A stretch of 27,422 bases of DNA from Deltaproteobacteria bacterium (GTDB lineage: Bacteria > UBA10199 > SPLOWO2-01-44-7). The position numbers were made by a program, and so were the translations under genes. Positions 1 to 7,482 of the stretch are shown in pieces (positions within the stretch are counted from its first letter, which is position 1; each line of letters begins with the position of its first letter). The stretch covers positions 1 through 27,422 of the forward strand of contig JAUYJH010000143.1 in NCBI GenBank assembly GCA_030688705.1, read 5' to 3'. Under the pieces are notes generated by a model, which made no database searches, was not told where the DNA came from, and saw nothing but the letters and a program-made list of their open reading frames with translations.

Positions 1-1358
1 TCTTGGCCGGGCGTCGTTCTTTCCGCCACAAGATCATAATTCCCCGGCGCCATGTAGAGGGTGGTTTCTTCGCCGTTCGAGGTAAAAGAGGCCTCTTTTA
101 CCTCGGTGCCGGCTTCGTAAAAGACATATTCGGTCTCTGCCGGCTCTCCTTTGGAATCCCGCGCCGAAAGAGTGACTGTGGCCAGATCAAAACGAATTTC
201 TTGTTCCACTTTTCCCAGAGAGGGGAGCTCCACCCCCTTGATAATTTTGGAGGGCTTGCTCGCCTCAATCGATTTGGAGTATTCGATCAAAATGTCGTAG
301 GCGCCGGGGTTCAGACGAAAAAGTTCGATGCCGAAACTGGGAGCCTGTTCGATAACCTCCTGCGTTCCCGCTTTAAAAACGGTAATCGTCGATTCCAAGG
401 GGGTGCCGCCGACCAAAACTTTCAGGCGCAAATTGTAGGGGACTGTGGAGCGCAAGGCCTCGTCCAGCGCGCTGGCCAATTCTTCGCGGGTGCGGGCCAG
501 AAGAAAAACCCCCTTCCCGGCCTGGGCCGCGCATTTGAGCGGCGCTTCATCGGCGCTATCGAGATCAAAGCCGACCACGTGGGTGACGATCTTGAAATGG
601 CCTTCGTAAAGTTGTCTGGCGGCGGAGCAGATATCTTGCTGACAGGTGTCCTTGCCGTCCGTGAGGAGTACAATGACCCTGTCTTCATTTTGAGCCGAGA
701 GATCTTCCCCCGCTTTGCCCAGAGCATAGGCGAGAGGGCTGGAACCTTTGGCCTCGATTTCCGATAATTTTTGACCGACTGTTTTCAGATCGATGGGACT
801 TAAGGGAATTAAAAGTTCTGAATCGTCACACTGGTTGGCCTCTAGCGGTGTTTTGGAACCGAAAATCCGAAGGGCAAAAGAAATTCTGGGTTGTTTCAGA
901 GCGGCCCACTGAACAGCCAAATCTTTGAGGAGTGATTTGGCAATATTTATTTTTGTTTCGCTTCCCAAAATTCCGTTCATGCTGCCGGAAGCATCCAAAA
1001 TCAACTCCACGGCGAGCCCCCCTTCAACAACGGTCGGTTGAAACGGCAAAGGCTGGGGGGCTTGTGCCGTGACCGGCGGGGGAGGGGTCAGCGTGATTTC
1101 GATTTTTTCCGGCGCTTGCGGCGCTGTTACGGCAACGGCACCTTCTTCCTGCGACAGCGGTGCAATGGTTAAAGCGGTCTTGGGTGCGGTGATGTCGAGC
1201 GGCGCTTCTTCCTGCCGGGCCTGCAGTACGACCGGCTGTGACGCGATCTGCATCTTCTCGACGGCAGATTCCGAAACGGTCTCCGGTTTTGGAGAACAGA
1301 AAAACAGACCGAAAAGAGAAGAGAGAAGACAGAAAACCCAGATCCCCCGATAAATCAT
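1..1358 (-). CDS. von Willebrand factor type A domain exported protein (3' end outside window)
   Basis: The reverse strand is open from an ATG at 1358 to the window edge, about 452 codons with no stop, so the C-terminus is missing. The N-terminus is hydrophobic (IWVFCLLSSLFGLFFC) and followed by SPKPE. It is a signal peptide or lipoprotein leader, although LFFC is a poor lipobox. A Pro/Ala/Gln-rich linker of about 80 residues leads to a vWA domain that opens VELILDASGSMNG, carrying the DxSxS metal-ion (MIDAS) motif. VIVLLTDGKDTC supplies the later MIDAS aspartate strand. After the domain come beta-rich segments ending near LYMAPGNYDL, like carboxypeptidase-regulatory or Ig-type repeats. Such proteins bind ligands or partners at the cell surface or in the periplasm; the ligand here is unknown. 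It is divergent from tatC, with only about 45 bp between starts. The domain call is firm, the function is not. Confidence 0.85.
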   Translation of the reverse strand, partial: MIYRGIWVFCLLSSLFGLFFCSPKPETVSESAVEKMQIASQPVVLQARQEEAPLDITAPKTALTIAPLSQEEGAVAVTAPQAPEKIEITLTPPPPVTAQAPQPLPFQPTVVEGGLAVELILDASGSMNGILGSETKINIAKSLLKDLAVQWAALKQPRISFALRIFGSKTPLEANQCDDSELLIPLSPIDLKTVGQKLSEIEAKGSSPLAYALGKAGEDLSAQNEDRVIVLLTDGKDTCQQDICSAARQLYEGHFKIVTHVVGFDLDSADEAPLKCAAQAGKGVFLLARTREELASALDEALRSTVPYNLRLKVLVGGTPLESTITVFKAGTQEVIEQAPSFGIELFRLNPGAYDILIEYSKSIEASKPSKIIKGVELPSLGKVEQEIRFDLATVTLSARDSKGEPAETEYVFYEAGTEVKEASFTSNGEETTLYMAPGNYDLVAERTTPGQ

Positions 1359-1403
1359 TGAAACTTTTTAGCATAACGGCAACTTATTGAAAAGGGATTG
1401 ATT

Positions 1404-2150
1404 TTGCTCTTTTCTCCTGCATACATGTCCGTCATGCAAATGCCTTTATGGGATCATCTGGATGAACTGCGAAGCCGTTTGATTAAAGTCGCGGCGGCAG
1501 TGGCTTTGGCCACTCTTTTTTCTTTTTGGGGGGCCGACTGGATGTTGGCTTGGTTGCTCAATCCGTATCCCAATGCCACGCAAACACTGACATCCCTTCA
1601 GCCGGCGGGTGTTTTCATACAGAGCATGCGCTTGGCGCTGATCTGCGGGGTGATTCTCACGTTACCGATTCTTTTATATCAGATTTGGGCTTTCGTCTCC
1701 CCGGGGCTCTCAAAAGACGAACGCAAAGTTGTTGTGATCAGTCTCTACGCCGGAACTCTTCTTTTTGCGGTGGGGATTGCTTTTGCCTATTATCTGGTGA
1801 TCCCCAAAGCCCTCGGATTTTTTTGGGACTATAGCCGTCATTTCGGCATTCAACCTTCCTGGACCATAGACAATTATCTTAATTTTATTCTGATGTTTCT
1901 TTTGAGCTTTGGGATTGCTTTTGAATTGCCACTGGTGATGCTCTTGCTTGTCCATTTCAAAATTCTCTCCTTGGAGACTGTTTCTGAAAAAAGGCCCTAC
2001 ATCATTGTCGTGTTGGCCATTATCGCCGCCATTTTGACCCCTCCCGATGTTGTCAGTCTCATAATGTTGTTCATCCCCCTCTGGCTCCTCTTTGAAATCT
2101 CGGTCCGAATCGCCAAATTACTGGACCGAAGACAGAAGACTGAAGACTGA
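1404..2150 (+). CDS. tatC: Sec-independent protein translocase subunit TatC
   Basis: TatC is the polytopic inner-membrane receptor of the twin-arginine pathway, which exports folded proteins. The sequence has the family N-terminus MPLWDHLDELRSR, the periplasmic FVSPGLSKDERK loop, FGIAFELPL in the fourth membrane segment, and about six hydrophobic segments. Its length (about 240-250 aa) is normal. The start is uncertain. TTG at 1404 is preceded by AAAGGG at seven bases. TTG 1398 is too close to that site, and ATGs at 1425 and 1434 lack a ribosome site but match usual TatC N-termini. The last seven codons (RRQKTED) and the stop lie in a tandem GAAGACT heptamer array. No tatA or tatB is visible here. 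A heptamer element and a new promoter follow. Confidence 0.95.
   Translation: MLFSPAYMSVMQMPLWDHLDELRSRLIKVAAAVALATLFSFWGADWMLAWLLNPYPNATQTLTSLQPAGVFIQSMRLALICGVILTLPILLYQIWAFVSPGLSKDERKVVVISLYAGTLLFAVGIAFAYYLVIPKALGFFWDYSRHFGIQPSWTIDNYLNFILMFLLSFGIAFELPLVMLLLVHFKILSLETVSEKRPYIIVVLAIIAAILTPPDVVSLIMLFIPLWLLFEISVRIAKLLDRRQKTED
2128..2148 (+). repeat. GAAGACW heptamer array (3 units) ending tatC
   Basis: GAAGACA, GAAGACT and GAAGACT are in perfect register. They encode the last residues of TatC, and the TGA stop comes from the next unit boundary. The array lies 16 bp before a second, different heptamer array. Confidence 0.75.
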
Positions 2151-2164
2151 ACACAAAAAAACCG

Positions 2165-2199
2165 TTGGTCCATGGTCCTTTGTCCATGGTCCTTTGTCA
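2165..2199 (+). repeat. Five-heptamer WTGGTCC element, copy 1 (intergenic)
   Basis: Units in order: TTGGTCC, ATGGTCC, TTTGTCC, ATGGTCC, TTTGTCA. This copy is non-coding, 14 bp after the tatC stop and 18 bp before the kinase -35 box. Three other copies with the same number of units occur in the window. Confidence 0.85.
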
Positions 2200-2216
2200 T
2201 TTTTCTATAACAGTTC

Positions 2217-2245
2217 TTGCCAACCACTTGGAATCTTTTTATAAT
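2217..2245 (+). promoter_or_regulatory. Sigma70-type promoter for the histidine kinase
   Basis: TTGCCA (2217-2222) is separated by 17 bp from TATAAT (2240-2245), 5/6 and 6/6 matches to consensus. It lies about 45 bp upstream of the kinase start and so uncouples the kinase from tatC. Confidence 0.7.
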
Positions 2246-2290
2246 TGAGCCCGCAACTTATGTTGCGAGATCAGTAAAGGGGGAGGGGCG

Positions 2291-3541
2291 TTGTTTTTCA
2301 AGCAGAAATCATACGATTACGAAGATCTCGCCAAAAAATTTTCCAAACTTGTTGCCCAAAATTCAGCTTCCGGGCCTTTTTATTGCGATGTTCTCAAATT
2401 TATCGTCGAGGCTGTGGAGAGTGAGGGGGGGTCTCTTGTTTTGAAAGAAAACGAAGCCTACACGGTGAAACAGTGTCTCGGTTGGGAGAGCTTCGCATTC
2501 CGCATGGAAGAGTGTTTGGGTTTAATCCAATGGTTGAAGAAAAATCATGTCGCCATCACCCGCCAACAACTTCTGGATGATCCCCATTTTGCCCCTGTTA
2601 AAAATGTCGGTCTCCAGTTTTTTGTCCAATTTCAGGGGGAGGTCTGTTTGCCCTTGTATGCGCAAGGAGAGCTTTTGGGTCTGGTGACACTGGCCCCTAA
2701 AAGAAAAGGAAAACCTTATACAAAACAATCTCTTATACTTCTTGATTGGTTGGGGGCCCAAGTGGCCCTCCATCTGCAAAATATCCTTTTAAAAGACCAA
2801 ATGCGTCAACAGACCATGGATCTGGAGGGTGTGAAAGACTTGAAAAGCCAGATTATTTCCAATTTGTCCCATGAATTACGCACCCCATTGACCGGCATCA
2901 TCGGTTTCTCCGAATTGTTAGCGGAAGAGATAGACGGATCGTTGAATCAGGAACAAAAAAGGCATCTGGTCCAAATTCAAAGTGGTGCGGAGAGGCTTCT
3001 CAAAATTTTGTCGGCGTTGGTCGATATGGCCCAGCTGGAAGCGGGGAATCTCTCTTTGCACGTGCAGCAGTTTCATCTGGCGCCACTGGTCGGCAGTTTG
3101 AGCGATGAGATACCGTTCAACTCGGAGACGGCGCTCAAAATTTCTCTCGAAAGCACGACACCCAGGATTTATGGAGATGTCAATCTGGTCCGCCAGATTT
3201 TCAAGCATCTTTTGGACAACGCCGCGAAATATACTCCCAAGGGAGAAGTCCTCATCAGCGCTGACAAAAAAGGGGAGATGCTCGAAGTCTGCGTTTCGGA
3301 TACCGGCATCGGTATTGCCGAAGACAAACTGACCCGCATCTTTGACGGATTTTATCAGGTGAATGGCGGTTTAACGCGGCAGTTTCAGGGGCCGGGAATC
3401 GGACTTTCTCTCTCCAAAAAATTGATTGAACTCCACGGCGGCCATTTATGGGTAAAAAGCGCGCCCGGGCGCGGCAGCCGTTTTTACTTCACTCTTCCCC
3501 TAAAGCCGATTGCGATCCGCCACCGCGAACTCGCGGCATAA
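2291..3541 (+). CDS. Soluble sensor histidine kinase (GAF-HisKA-HATPase)
   Basis: A 416-aa protein with no transmembrane segment, so a cytoplasmic sensor. Residues about 20-170 look like a GAF domain (LPLYAQGELLGLVTLAP). Residues about 185-250 form HisKA, with the phospho-acceptor His194 in SNLSHELRTPLTG. The HATPase_c domain follows, with N box LLDNAAKYTP, G1 box DTGIGIA, an F box around IFDGFYQ, and GPGIGLSLSKKL. All catalytic motifs are intact, so autophosphorylation should work. No response regulator is encoded nearby, making this an orphan kinase within the window. Translation probably starts at TTG 2291, preceded by a GGGGGAGGGG purine run. The input ligand cannot be read from sequence. 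Confidence 0.93.
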   Translation: MFFKQKSYDYEDLAKKFSKLVAQNSASGPFYCDVLKFIVEAVESEGGSLVLKENEAYTVKQCLGWESFAFRMEECLGLIQWLKKNHVAITRQQLLDDPHFAPVKNVGLQFFVQFQGEVCLPLYAQGELLGLVTLAPKRKGKPYTKQSLILLDWLGAQVALHLQNILLKDQMRQQTMDLEGVKDLKSQIISNLSHELRTPLTGIIGFSELLAEEIDGSLNQEQKRHLVQIQSGAERLLKILSALVDMAQLEAGNLSLHVQQFHLAPLVGSLSDEIPFNSETALKISLESTTPRIYGDVNLVRQIFKHLLDNAAKYTPKGEVLISADKKGEMLEVCVSDTGIGIAEDKLTRIFDGFYQVNGGLTRQFQGPGIGLSLSKKLIELHGGHLWVKSAPGRGSRFYFTLPLKPIAIRHRELAA

Positions 3542-3561
3542 ACTAACTTTTTGCAAATTTT

Positions 3562-3901
3562 ATCTGCATGGTGACGCGGCGGGGCCTGTCTCCACGGCTC
3601 TTTCCCCTCCTCCAAACAAAATTAAAAATCAAAAATAAGAAATGAAAAACACAAACCAAAATTTCAAAAAATCAAAGACTGAAATCCCAAGCACGAAATC
3701 CTAAATTCTAAACAATTTCTAATTTTCCAAACTACAAATTCCAAACCGTTGTTTGAATATTAAAATTTGGAATTTAGAATTTGTTTAGGATTTAGATATT
3801 GGGATTTAGAATTTTAGGTTTTGATTTTTAATTTTTCATTTTTTCTGGGGTTCGCTTAGGCGAAGGCAGCCTTAGGTCCCCCGTCGCGTCACCATGCGGA
3901 T
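3562..3901. repeat. AT-rich fold-back element with terminal inverted repeats (MITE-like)
   Basis: This fills most of the gap between the kinase and the TolC gene and holds no ORF. The ends are inverted repeats: 3562-3584 and 3879-3901 match at 21 of 23 positions (core GCATGGTGACGCGGCGGGG). Inside, an A-rich left arm (about 3604-3735) and a T-rich right arm (about 3755-3840) are imperfect reverse complements: AAATCCCAA and AAATCCTAAA on the left pair with TTTAGGATTT and TTGGGATTT on the right. The transcript would form a long hairpin. No transposase is present, so a non-autonomous element is an inference. No clear target-site duplication was seen. Confidence 0.7.
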
Positions 3902-3989
3902 CAGTTTTGTTATATAAAGGTGTTCAGAGAATTAAGGTGGCATAAATGGTTGCCTATAGAGCCCTGTTCTGTTACGAAAAGCGTCTCTT

Positions 3990-5396
3990 ATGAGGCGCAA
4001 CGCGTTATATTTAAAGTGGATTATTCTGCTTTTGGTCCTTGGTCCATGGTCCTTGGTCCTCGGTCCGGCTTTTGCTCAAGAGACCTCCATTTCCGTCACC
4101 CCTCTTGGAGGGGCCGGACAATCGAACGGGGGGGGCTCACACCGTTTGTCCCTCAAAGACTGCCTCGATATGGCTTTGGCCAACAATGCCCGGCTTGCCT
4201 CGAAAGATTACGCCATTGAGGGGGCGCAGTGGAAGTATGCCGAAACGAAAGTGCATGGGGTCCCCATTTTTGAGTACAGCAACAAATCGGCGCCGGTCCC
4301 CAGAGACGCCAGAACAGCCGCCCGATCTTTTTTCGAGGGCGATGTCACTTTTTTTAACGCCTCCCGCTTTGCCGTGGGTATGCCGCTGACCGGTTTCGGC
4401 CAGCTTTCGGTGGTGCAAGATCTGGCACGCAAGGGGATCGAGGCGGCACGCGCGGAAAAAGCCAGAGACGCGGTCCGACTGCAGTCGGATATCAAACAGC
4501 TCTATTACGGGGTTTTGTTAAGCCAGGATTTGCGCGAGCTGGGGGAAGACGCCGTCCGCAAGATTGAAGACCAGCTGGAAAAAGAAGAAGAGACCCGGGA
4601 ACACTCCCCCTATGAAATTTTAAAACTCAAGGTTTTCAAATTGGAATTGGAGAAGAGAGTGCAAGAGGCGGCTACAAAAGGGGATATGGCCAAGGAAGCC
4701 CTTAAATTACAGGTGGGGTTGGGTGAGCATGAATCCATTGCTTTGGCCTCGTCCAATCTGGAACCGGCCCATCACGATTTCAAAACGTTGGAGCAATATC
4801 TGGAAGAGGCGGTTGCCGTGAGGCCCGATTCCAATCTGGTCGATATCGGCGTTGCGGCAAAAAGACTTGAATTCGACCTTGAAAAAAAGAAACTCCTCCC
4901 CCGGCTGGGGCTCGGCGGTTTTTTTGAAATTGCCCGCACCGCGCAGGAGATCCGGAATGTCAGCACCACCGATGCCTTTGTCAACCCCTTCAACTATATG
5001 CGCGCGGGGCTGGGCATTGAAATCAAGGGGACGCTTGATTTCAAACAGGCCCATTCCAGAATCAACCGTCTGGAGAGTGAATACCAGAAGGCCCAGCTGG
5101 AACGGGCTTTCGCCAAGCAGGGGATCGAGCTGGAGGTGAAAGAGTCCTTTGGCGAGGTAAAACGTCTGAAAGAGAGTGTGGTGATGGCCGAACAAAAGCA
5201 AAGGATGGCCCGGCAGATGATGTTCTTGTCGAAAAGCAATATAGAGGTGGGTGTCGGCGAGGAACAGGAATATACCGACGCGCTGCAGCTTGTCTTGGCG
5301 AGCCGGGGCGAGTATCTGAAGACGGTTTTTGATTACAACACGGCCTTGGCCAAATTCGAGGAAAAAATAGGGAGAAAAAATCATGCGATGGAATAA
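3990..5396 (+). CDS. TolC-family outer membrane efflux/export protein
   Basis: A 468-aa outer-membrane factor; such proteins trimerise into a channel from the periplasm through the outer membrane for efflux or type I secretion. Seen: a signal peptide ending AFAQ, then LSLKDCLDMALANNARL (the typical OEP opening helix) and long charged coiled-coil helices in two halves, the second around FKQAHSRINRLESEYQKAQLE, ending DYNTALAKFEEKIG. The hydrophobic core of the signal peptide (VLGPWSLVLGP) is encoded by a five-heptamer repeat at 4032-4066. A G8 run (4128-4135) follows in the linker. ATG 3990 has no obvious ribosome site. The gene overlaps the next by 14 bp. No membrane-fusion or pump gene is adjacent; instead MlaC and a phosphodiesterase follow, so a lipid-related role is possible but unproven. 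Confidence 0.88.
   Translation: MRRNALYLKWIILLLVLGPWSLVLGPAFAQETSISVTPLGGAGQSNGGGSHRLSLKDCLDMALANNARLASKDYAIEGAQWKYAETKVHGVPIFEYSNKSAPVPRDARTAARSFFEGDVTFFNASRFAVGMPLTGFGQLSVVQDLARKGIEAARAEKARDAVRLQSDIKQLYYGVLLSQDLRELGEDAVRKIEDQLEKEEETREHSPYEILKLKVFKLELEKRVQEAATKGDMAKEALKLQVGLGEHESIALASSNLEPAHHDFKTLEQYLEEAVAVRPDSNLVDIGVAAKRLEFDLEKKKLLPRLGLGGFFEIARTAQEIRNVSTTDAFVNPFNYMRAGLGIEIKGTLDFKQAHSRINRLESEYQKAQLERAFAKQGIELEVKESFGEVKRLKESVVMAEQKQRMARQMMFLSKSNIEVGVGEEQEYTDALQLVLASRGEYLKTVFDYNTALAKFEEKIGRKNHAME
4032..4066 (+). repeat. Five-heptamer WTGGTCC element, copy 2 (inside signal peptide)
   Basis: Units: TTGGTCC, TTGGTCC, ATGGTCC, TTGGTCC, TCGGTCC. All lie in the coding frame of the TolC-like gene and give the heptapeptide periodicity VLGPWSL. 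Confidence 0.88.
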
Positions 5397-6051
5397 ATTC
5401 ATTTGTCTGGTTGTTTTCGCGGTCGGACTTTCAGCGGCGGCGGCGGTGGCGGTGCATCCGTCGATGCCGGTGCAAACCCCCATTGAGTCGATCAAAGAGC
5501 TAGACCGGCAGGCCGATTCGTACCGGGTGGGTAAAAACCTAACCGCGGCCGATCGGGCTTATAACCAACAGTTGAAACAGAAAATCCTGCGGGGCACCTT
5601 TGATTTGCGCGAGCTGGCGCGTCTGGCCTTGGATAAATACTGGAACCAGAGAACTCCCAAGGAGCAAAATGAGTTTGTGGAACTGCTGACCAATCTCTTG
5701 GAAGAGAGATCGGTTTTTTCCAAGGAGAGGGCGGCTGAAAAAGGAGGGCGGAGTTATTCGATCCACTATCAGGGGCAGAAATATTTGAACAAAGACAAAA
5801 CGCTGGCGCTGGCCCGTTCGGTCATCCGCCTGAAAAAAAGAAACATCAAGATAGAGCTCGACTACAAACTCAAAAAAGAAGGCAATGAATGGAAAATTTA
5901 CGATGTAATCATGGATGAGGCGAGCCTGGTCGATAATTACCGCTATTCTTTCGGCAACATCATCAAAAAACAGGGCTATCCGGAACTGGTCCGCCGGATG
6001 CAAAACAAACTCAAGGAGTTTCAATCAAAACGTTCAAGCGAACCATCATGA
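5383..6051 (+). CDS. mlaC: MlaC/Ttg2D-family periplasmic phospholipid-binding protein
   Basis: A 222-aa exported protein. MlaC shuttles phospholipids through the periplasm between outer- and inner-membrane Mla complexes. Evidence: a signal peptide (KFICLVVFAVGLSAAAAVA), the FDLRELARLALDKYWNQRTP segment typical of MlaC, and the C-terminal pattern IYDVIMDEASLVDNYRYSF. Length is normal for the family. ATG 5383 is preceded by GGGAG at eight bases and overlaps the end of the TolC-like gene. Its own stop overlaps the next start as ATGA, so the three genes look translationally coupled. The rest of the Mla system (MlaD, MlaE, MlaF, MlaA) is not in this window; the symbol reflects family membership rather than proven orthology. 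Confidence 0.88.
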   Translation: MRWNKFICLVVFAVGLSAAAAVAVHPSMPVQTPIESIKELDRQADSYRVGKNLTAADRAYNQQLKQKILRGTFDLRELARLALDKYWNQRTPKEQNEFVELLTNLLEERSVFSKERAAEKGGRSYSIHYQGQKYLNKDKTLALARSVIRLKKRNIKIELDYKLKKEGNEWKIYDVIMDEASLVDNYRYSFGNIIKKQGYPELVRRMQNKLKEFQSKRSSEPS

Positions 6052-7436
6052 TCCTTGCCGATGGGGCCAGGGAAGACCTGTTCCGGCGCCTGTTGGAAGA
6101 AGGAAAACTGCCGCACATTCAAAAAGAGATTGTCGGCCGTGGGGCCTATGCCAAGGGGGTGACCGTTTTTCCTTCCACCACGGGGCCGGCTTATTTTCCT
6201 TTTTTGACAGGGTATCATCCGGGCGATTTGAATGTCCCCGGCATCCGCTGGTTTGACAAATCCGCCTACGCGAATGCCGCAAAAAAAATGGTGAAGTTTC
6301 GGAGCTATGTCGGCATCGAAACTTTTTTGATCAACAGCGATATCAAACCGGTGCCGACTGTTTTTGATCTTTTGCCCCAATCCTTCAGCATTTTTAACTC
6401 TGTTTGCCGCGGGGCCGGCCGCCGCAACCTCACCAAAATCATGCGAATCTGGTATTGGTATTACGCCCACCTGACCGATCGCTGGGAATTTCTGGATCAG
6501 CAGGCGCTGGCCAAAACATTGCGGGCCATTGAAAAAGATTTCCGGTTTTTGTTCGTCGTTTTTCCGGGCATTGATGAATACGCGCACCTGGCTCATCCGC
6601 ATCATGAGAAAACGATCGAACGTTACCGGTTTTTGGATGATGCCGTGGGAGAATTAGCCGCAAAACTGAAAGCAAAAGGGGAATTAGACGACACCCTTTT
6701 TTGGATTGTAAGCGATCACGGTTTGAGCGCCACCCATACCCATTTTTGTGTGAATGAATTTATGGAGAAGCGGGGCCTGCCCCCCTTTTATTATCCCAAA
6801 GTGTTTCATAGGCGCGGCAAAAAAGTGGCCAACATGATGTCGGGCAACGGCATGACGCATCTTTATTTTAAGAACGGGCACGACTGGGGAATGCAGACGA
6901 CGCGCACCGACATTAGGAAGATCGATTCCGCTTTGCTCGCTGATTTGGTCAAGGAGCCGGCGGTCGATATTTTGGCGGTGCGCAATGGTGACGGCGGGAT
7001 TGATATTTTATCCAAGCGCGGCGAAGCGAAATTAAAATTACTGGGCGACAAAGTTGAATATTCCCCCTCTCCCCTTGTGGGAGAGGGTTGGGGTGAGGGG
7101 GGCGACCCCTTCGGCTACTCCAATCTCTCCGGCACATTGACCAAAGAGGAAATTTTGGAAAAAACCATCGATACCGATTATCCCGATGCCTTGTGGCAAT
7201 TGGCGCAAATTTTCAAAGCTTCCCGTACGGGAGACATCATTTTATCGGCAACTCCCGGTTACGATTTTCGAGTGAAATACGAGGTGCCGGAACATAAGGG
7301 TTCCCACGGTTCCATTCATCGCGAACATATGATGACCCCCGTCGCGACCAATGCCCCCCTCGATCGCCCCGTTTTAAGAACCGTGGATGTTTTTTCGGAA
7401 ACAATGCGGTTGATGGAGCGCCCCCTCCATGCTTAA
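6048..7436 (+). CDS. Type I phosphodiesterase / alkaline phosphatase superfamily hydrolase
   Basis: A 462-aa metal-dependent phosphoester hydrolase. Motifs: LADGARED (metal-binding Asp5), FPSTTGPAYFPFLTG (probable nucleophile Thr45), FPGIDEYAHLAHPHH, SDHGLSATHTH, and a late His in EHKGSHGSIHREH. These match the two-metal site of the nucleotide pyrophosphatase/phosphodiesterase group. No signal peptide is seen, so it is probably cytoplasmic unless the start lies upstream. ATG 6048 overlaps the mlaC stop (ATGA) and leaves only four residues before the metal Asp. The good ribosome site AAGGAG (6013-6018) sits 29 bp upstream, so reinitiation or an upstream non-ATG start is possible. Residues about 339-352 are encoded by an inserted palindromic repeat. 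The substrate is unknown. Confidence 0.88.
   Translation: MILADGAREDLFRRLLEEGKLPHIQKEIVGRGAYAKGVTVFPSTTGPAYFPFLTGYHPGDLNVPGIRWFDKSAYANAAKKMVKFRSYVGIETFLINSDIKPVPTVFDLLPQSFSIFNSVCRGAGRRNLTKIMRIWYWYYAHLTDRWEFLDQQALAKTLRAIEKDFRFLFVVFPGIDEYAHLAHPHHEKTIERYRFLDDAVGELAAKLKAKGELDDTLFWIVSDHGLSATHTHFCVNEFMEKRGLPPFYYPKVFHRRGKKVANMMSGNGMTHLYFKNGHDWGMQTTRTDIRKIDSALLADLVKEPAVDILAVRNGDGGIDILSKRGEAKLKLLGDKVEYSPSPLVGEGWGEGGDPFGYSNLSGTLTKEEILEKTIDTDYPDALWQLAQIFKASRTGDIILSATPGYDFRVKYEVPEHKGSHGSIHREHMMTPVATNAPLDRPVLRTVDVFSETMRLMERPLHA
7062..7105 (+). repeat. In-frame palindromic repeat insertion (PSPLVGEGWGEG type)
   Basis: CCCTCTCCCC, TTGTG, GGAGAGGG then TTGGGGTGAGGGGGG form a hairpin-capable GC-rich block quite unlike the surrounding codons. 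It is read in frame as a Pro/Gly/Glu loop between KVEY and DPFGYS of the phosphodiesterase. The same peptide-coding repeat is known as a dispersed element in many proteobacterial genomes. Confidence 0.7.
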
Positions 7437-7446
7437 TCTTTTGAAG

Positions 7447-7475
7447 TTGCCAAGCTTTTTCTGATTCTGTATACA
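7447..7475 (+). promoter_or_regulatory. Sigma70-type promoter for the etf cluster
   Basis: TTGCCA (7447-7452), a 17-bp spacer and TATACA (7470-7475). The expected transcription start falls at about 7482-7483, on or next to the GTG start of etfB, so the message may be leaderless. No Shine-Dalgarno sequence is seen before the GTG. Confidence 0.55.
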
Positions 7476-7482
7476 AGTCGCC

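Noticed and set aside
3..767. 254-codon plus-strand open frame
   Set aside because: Antisense shadow of the vWA protein; no recognisable domain, while the reverse strand encodes DASGS and LLTDGKD motifs.
2165..2199. CRISPR array or telomere-like repeat
   Set aside because: Seven-base units without spacers and a constant five copies do not match CRISPR repeats or chromosome ends.
4707..5495. 262-codon minus-strand open frame across the TolC-like gene
   Set aside because: Lies opposite a clear TolC coding region and shows no domain, signal or ribosome site.
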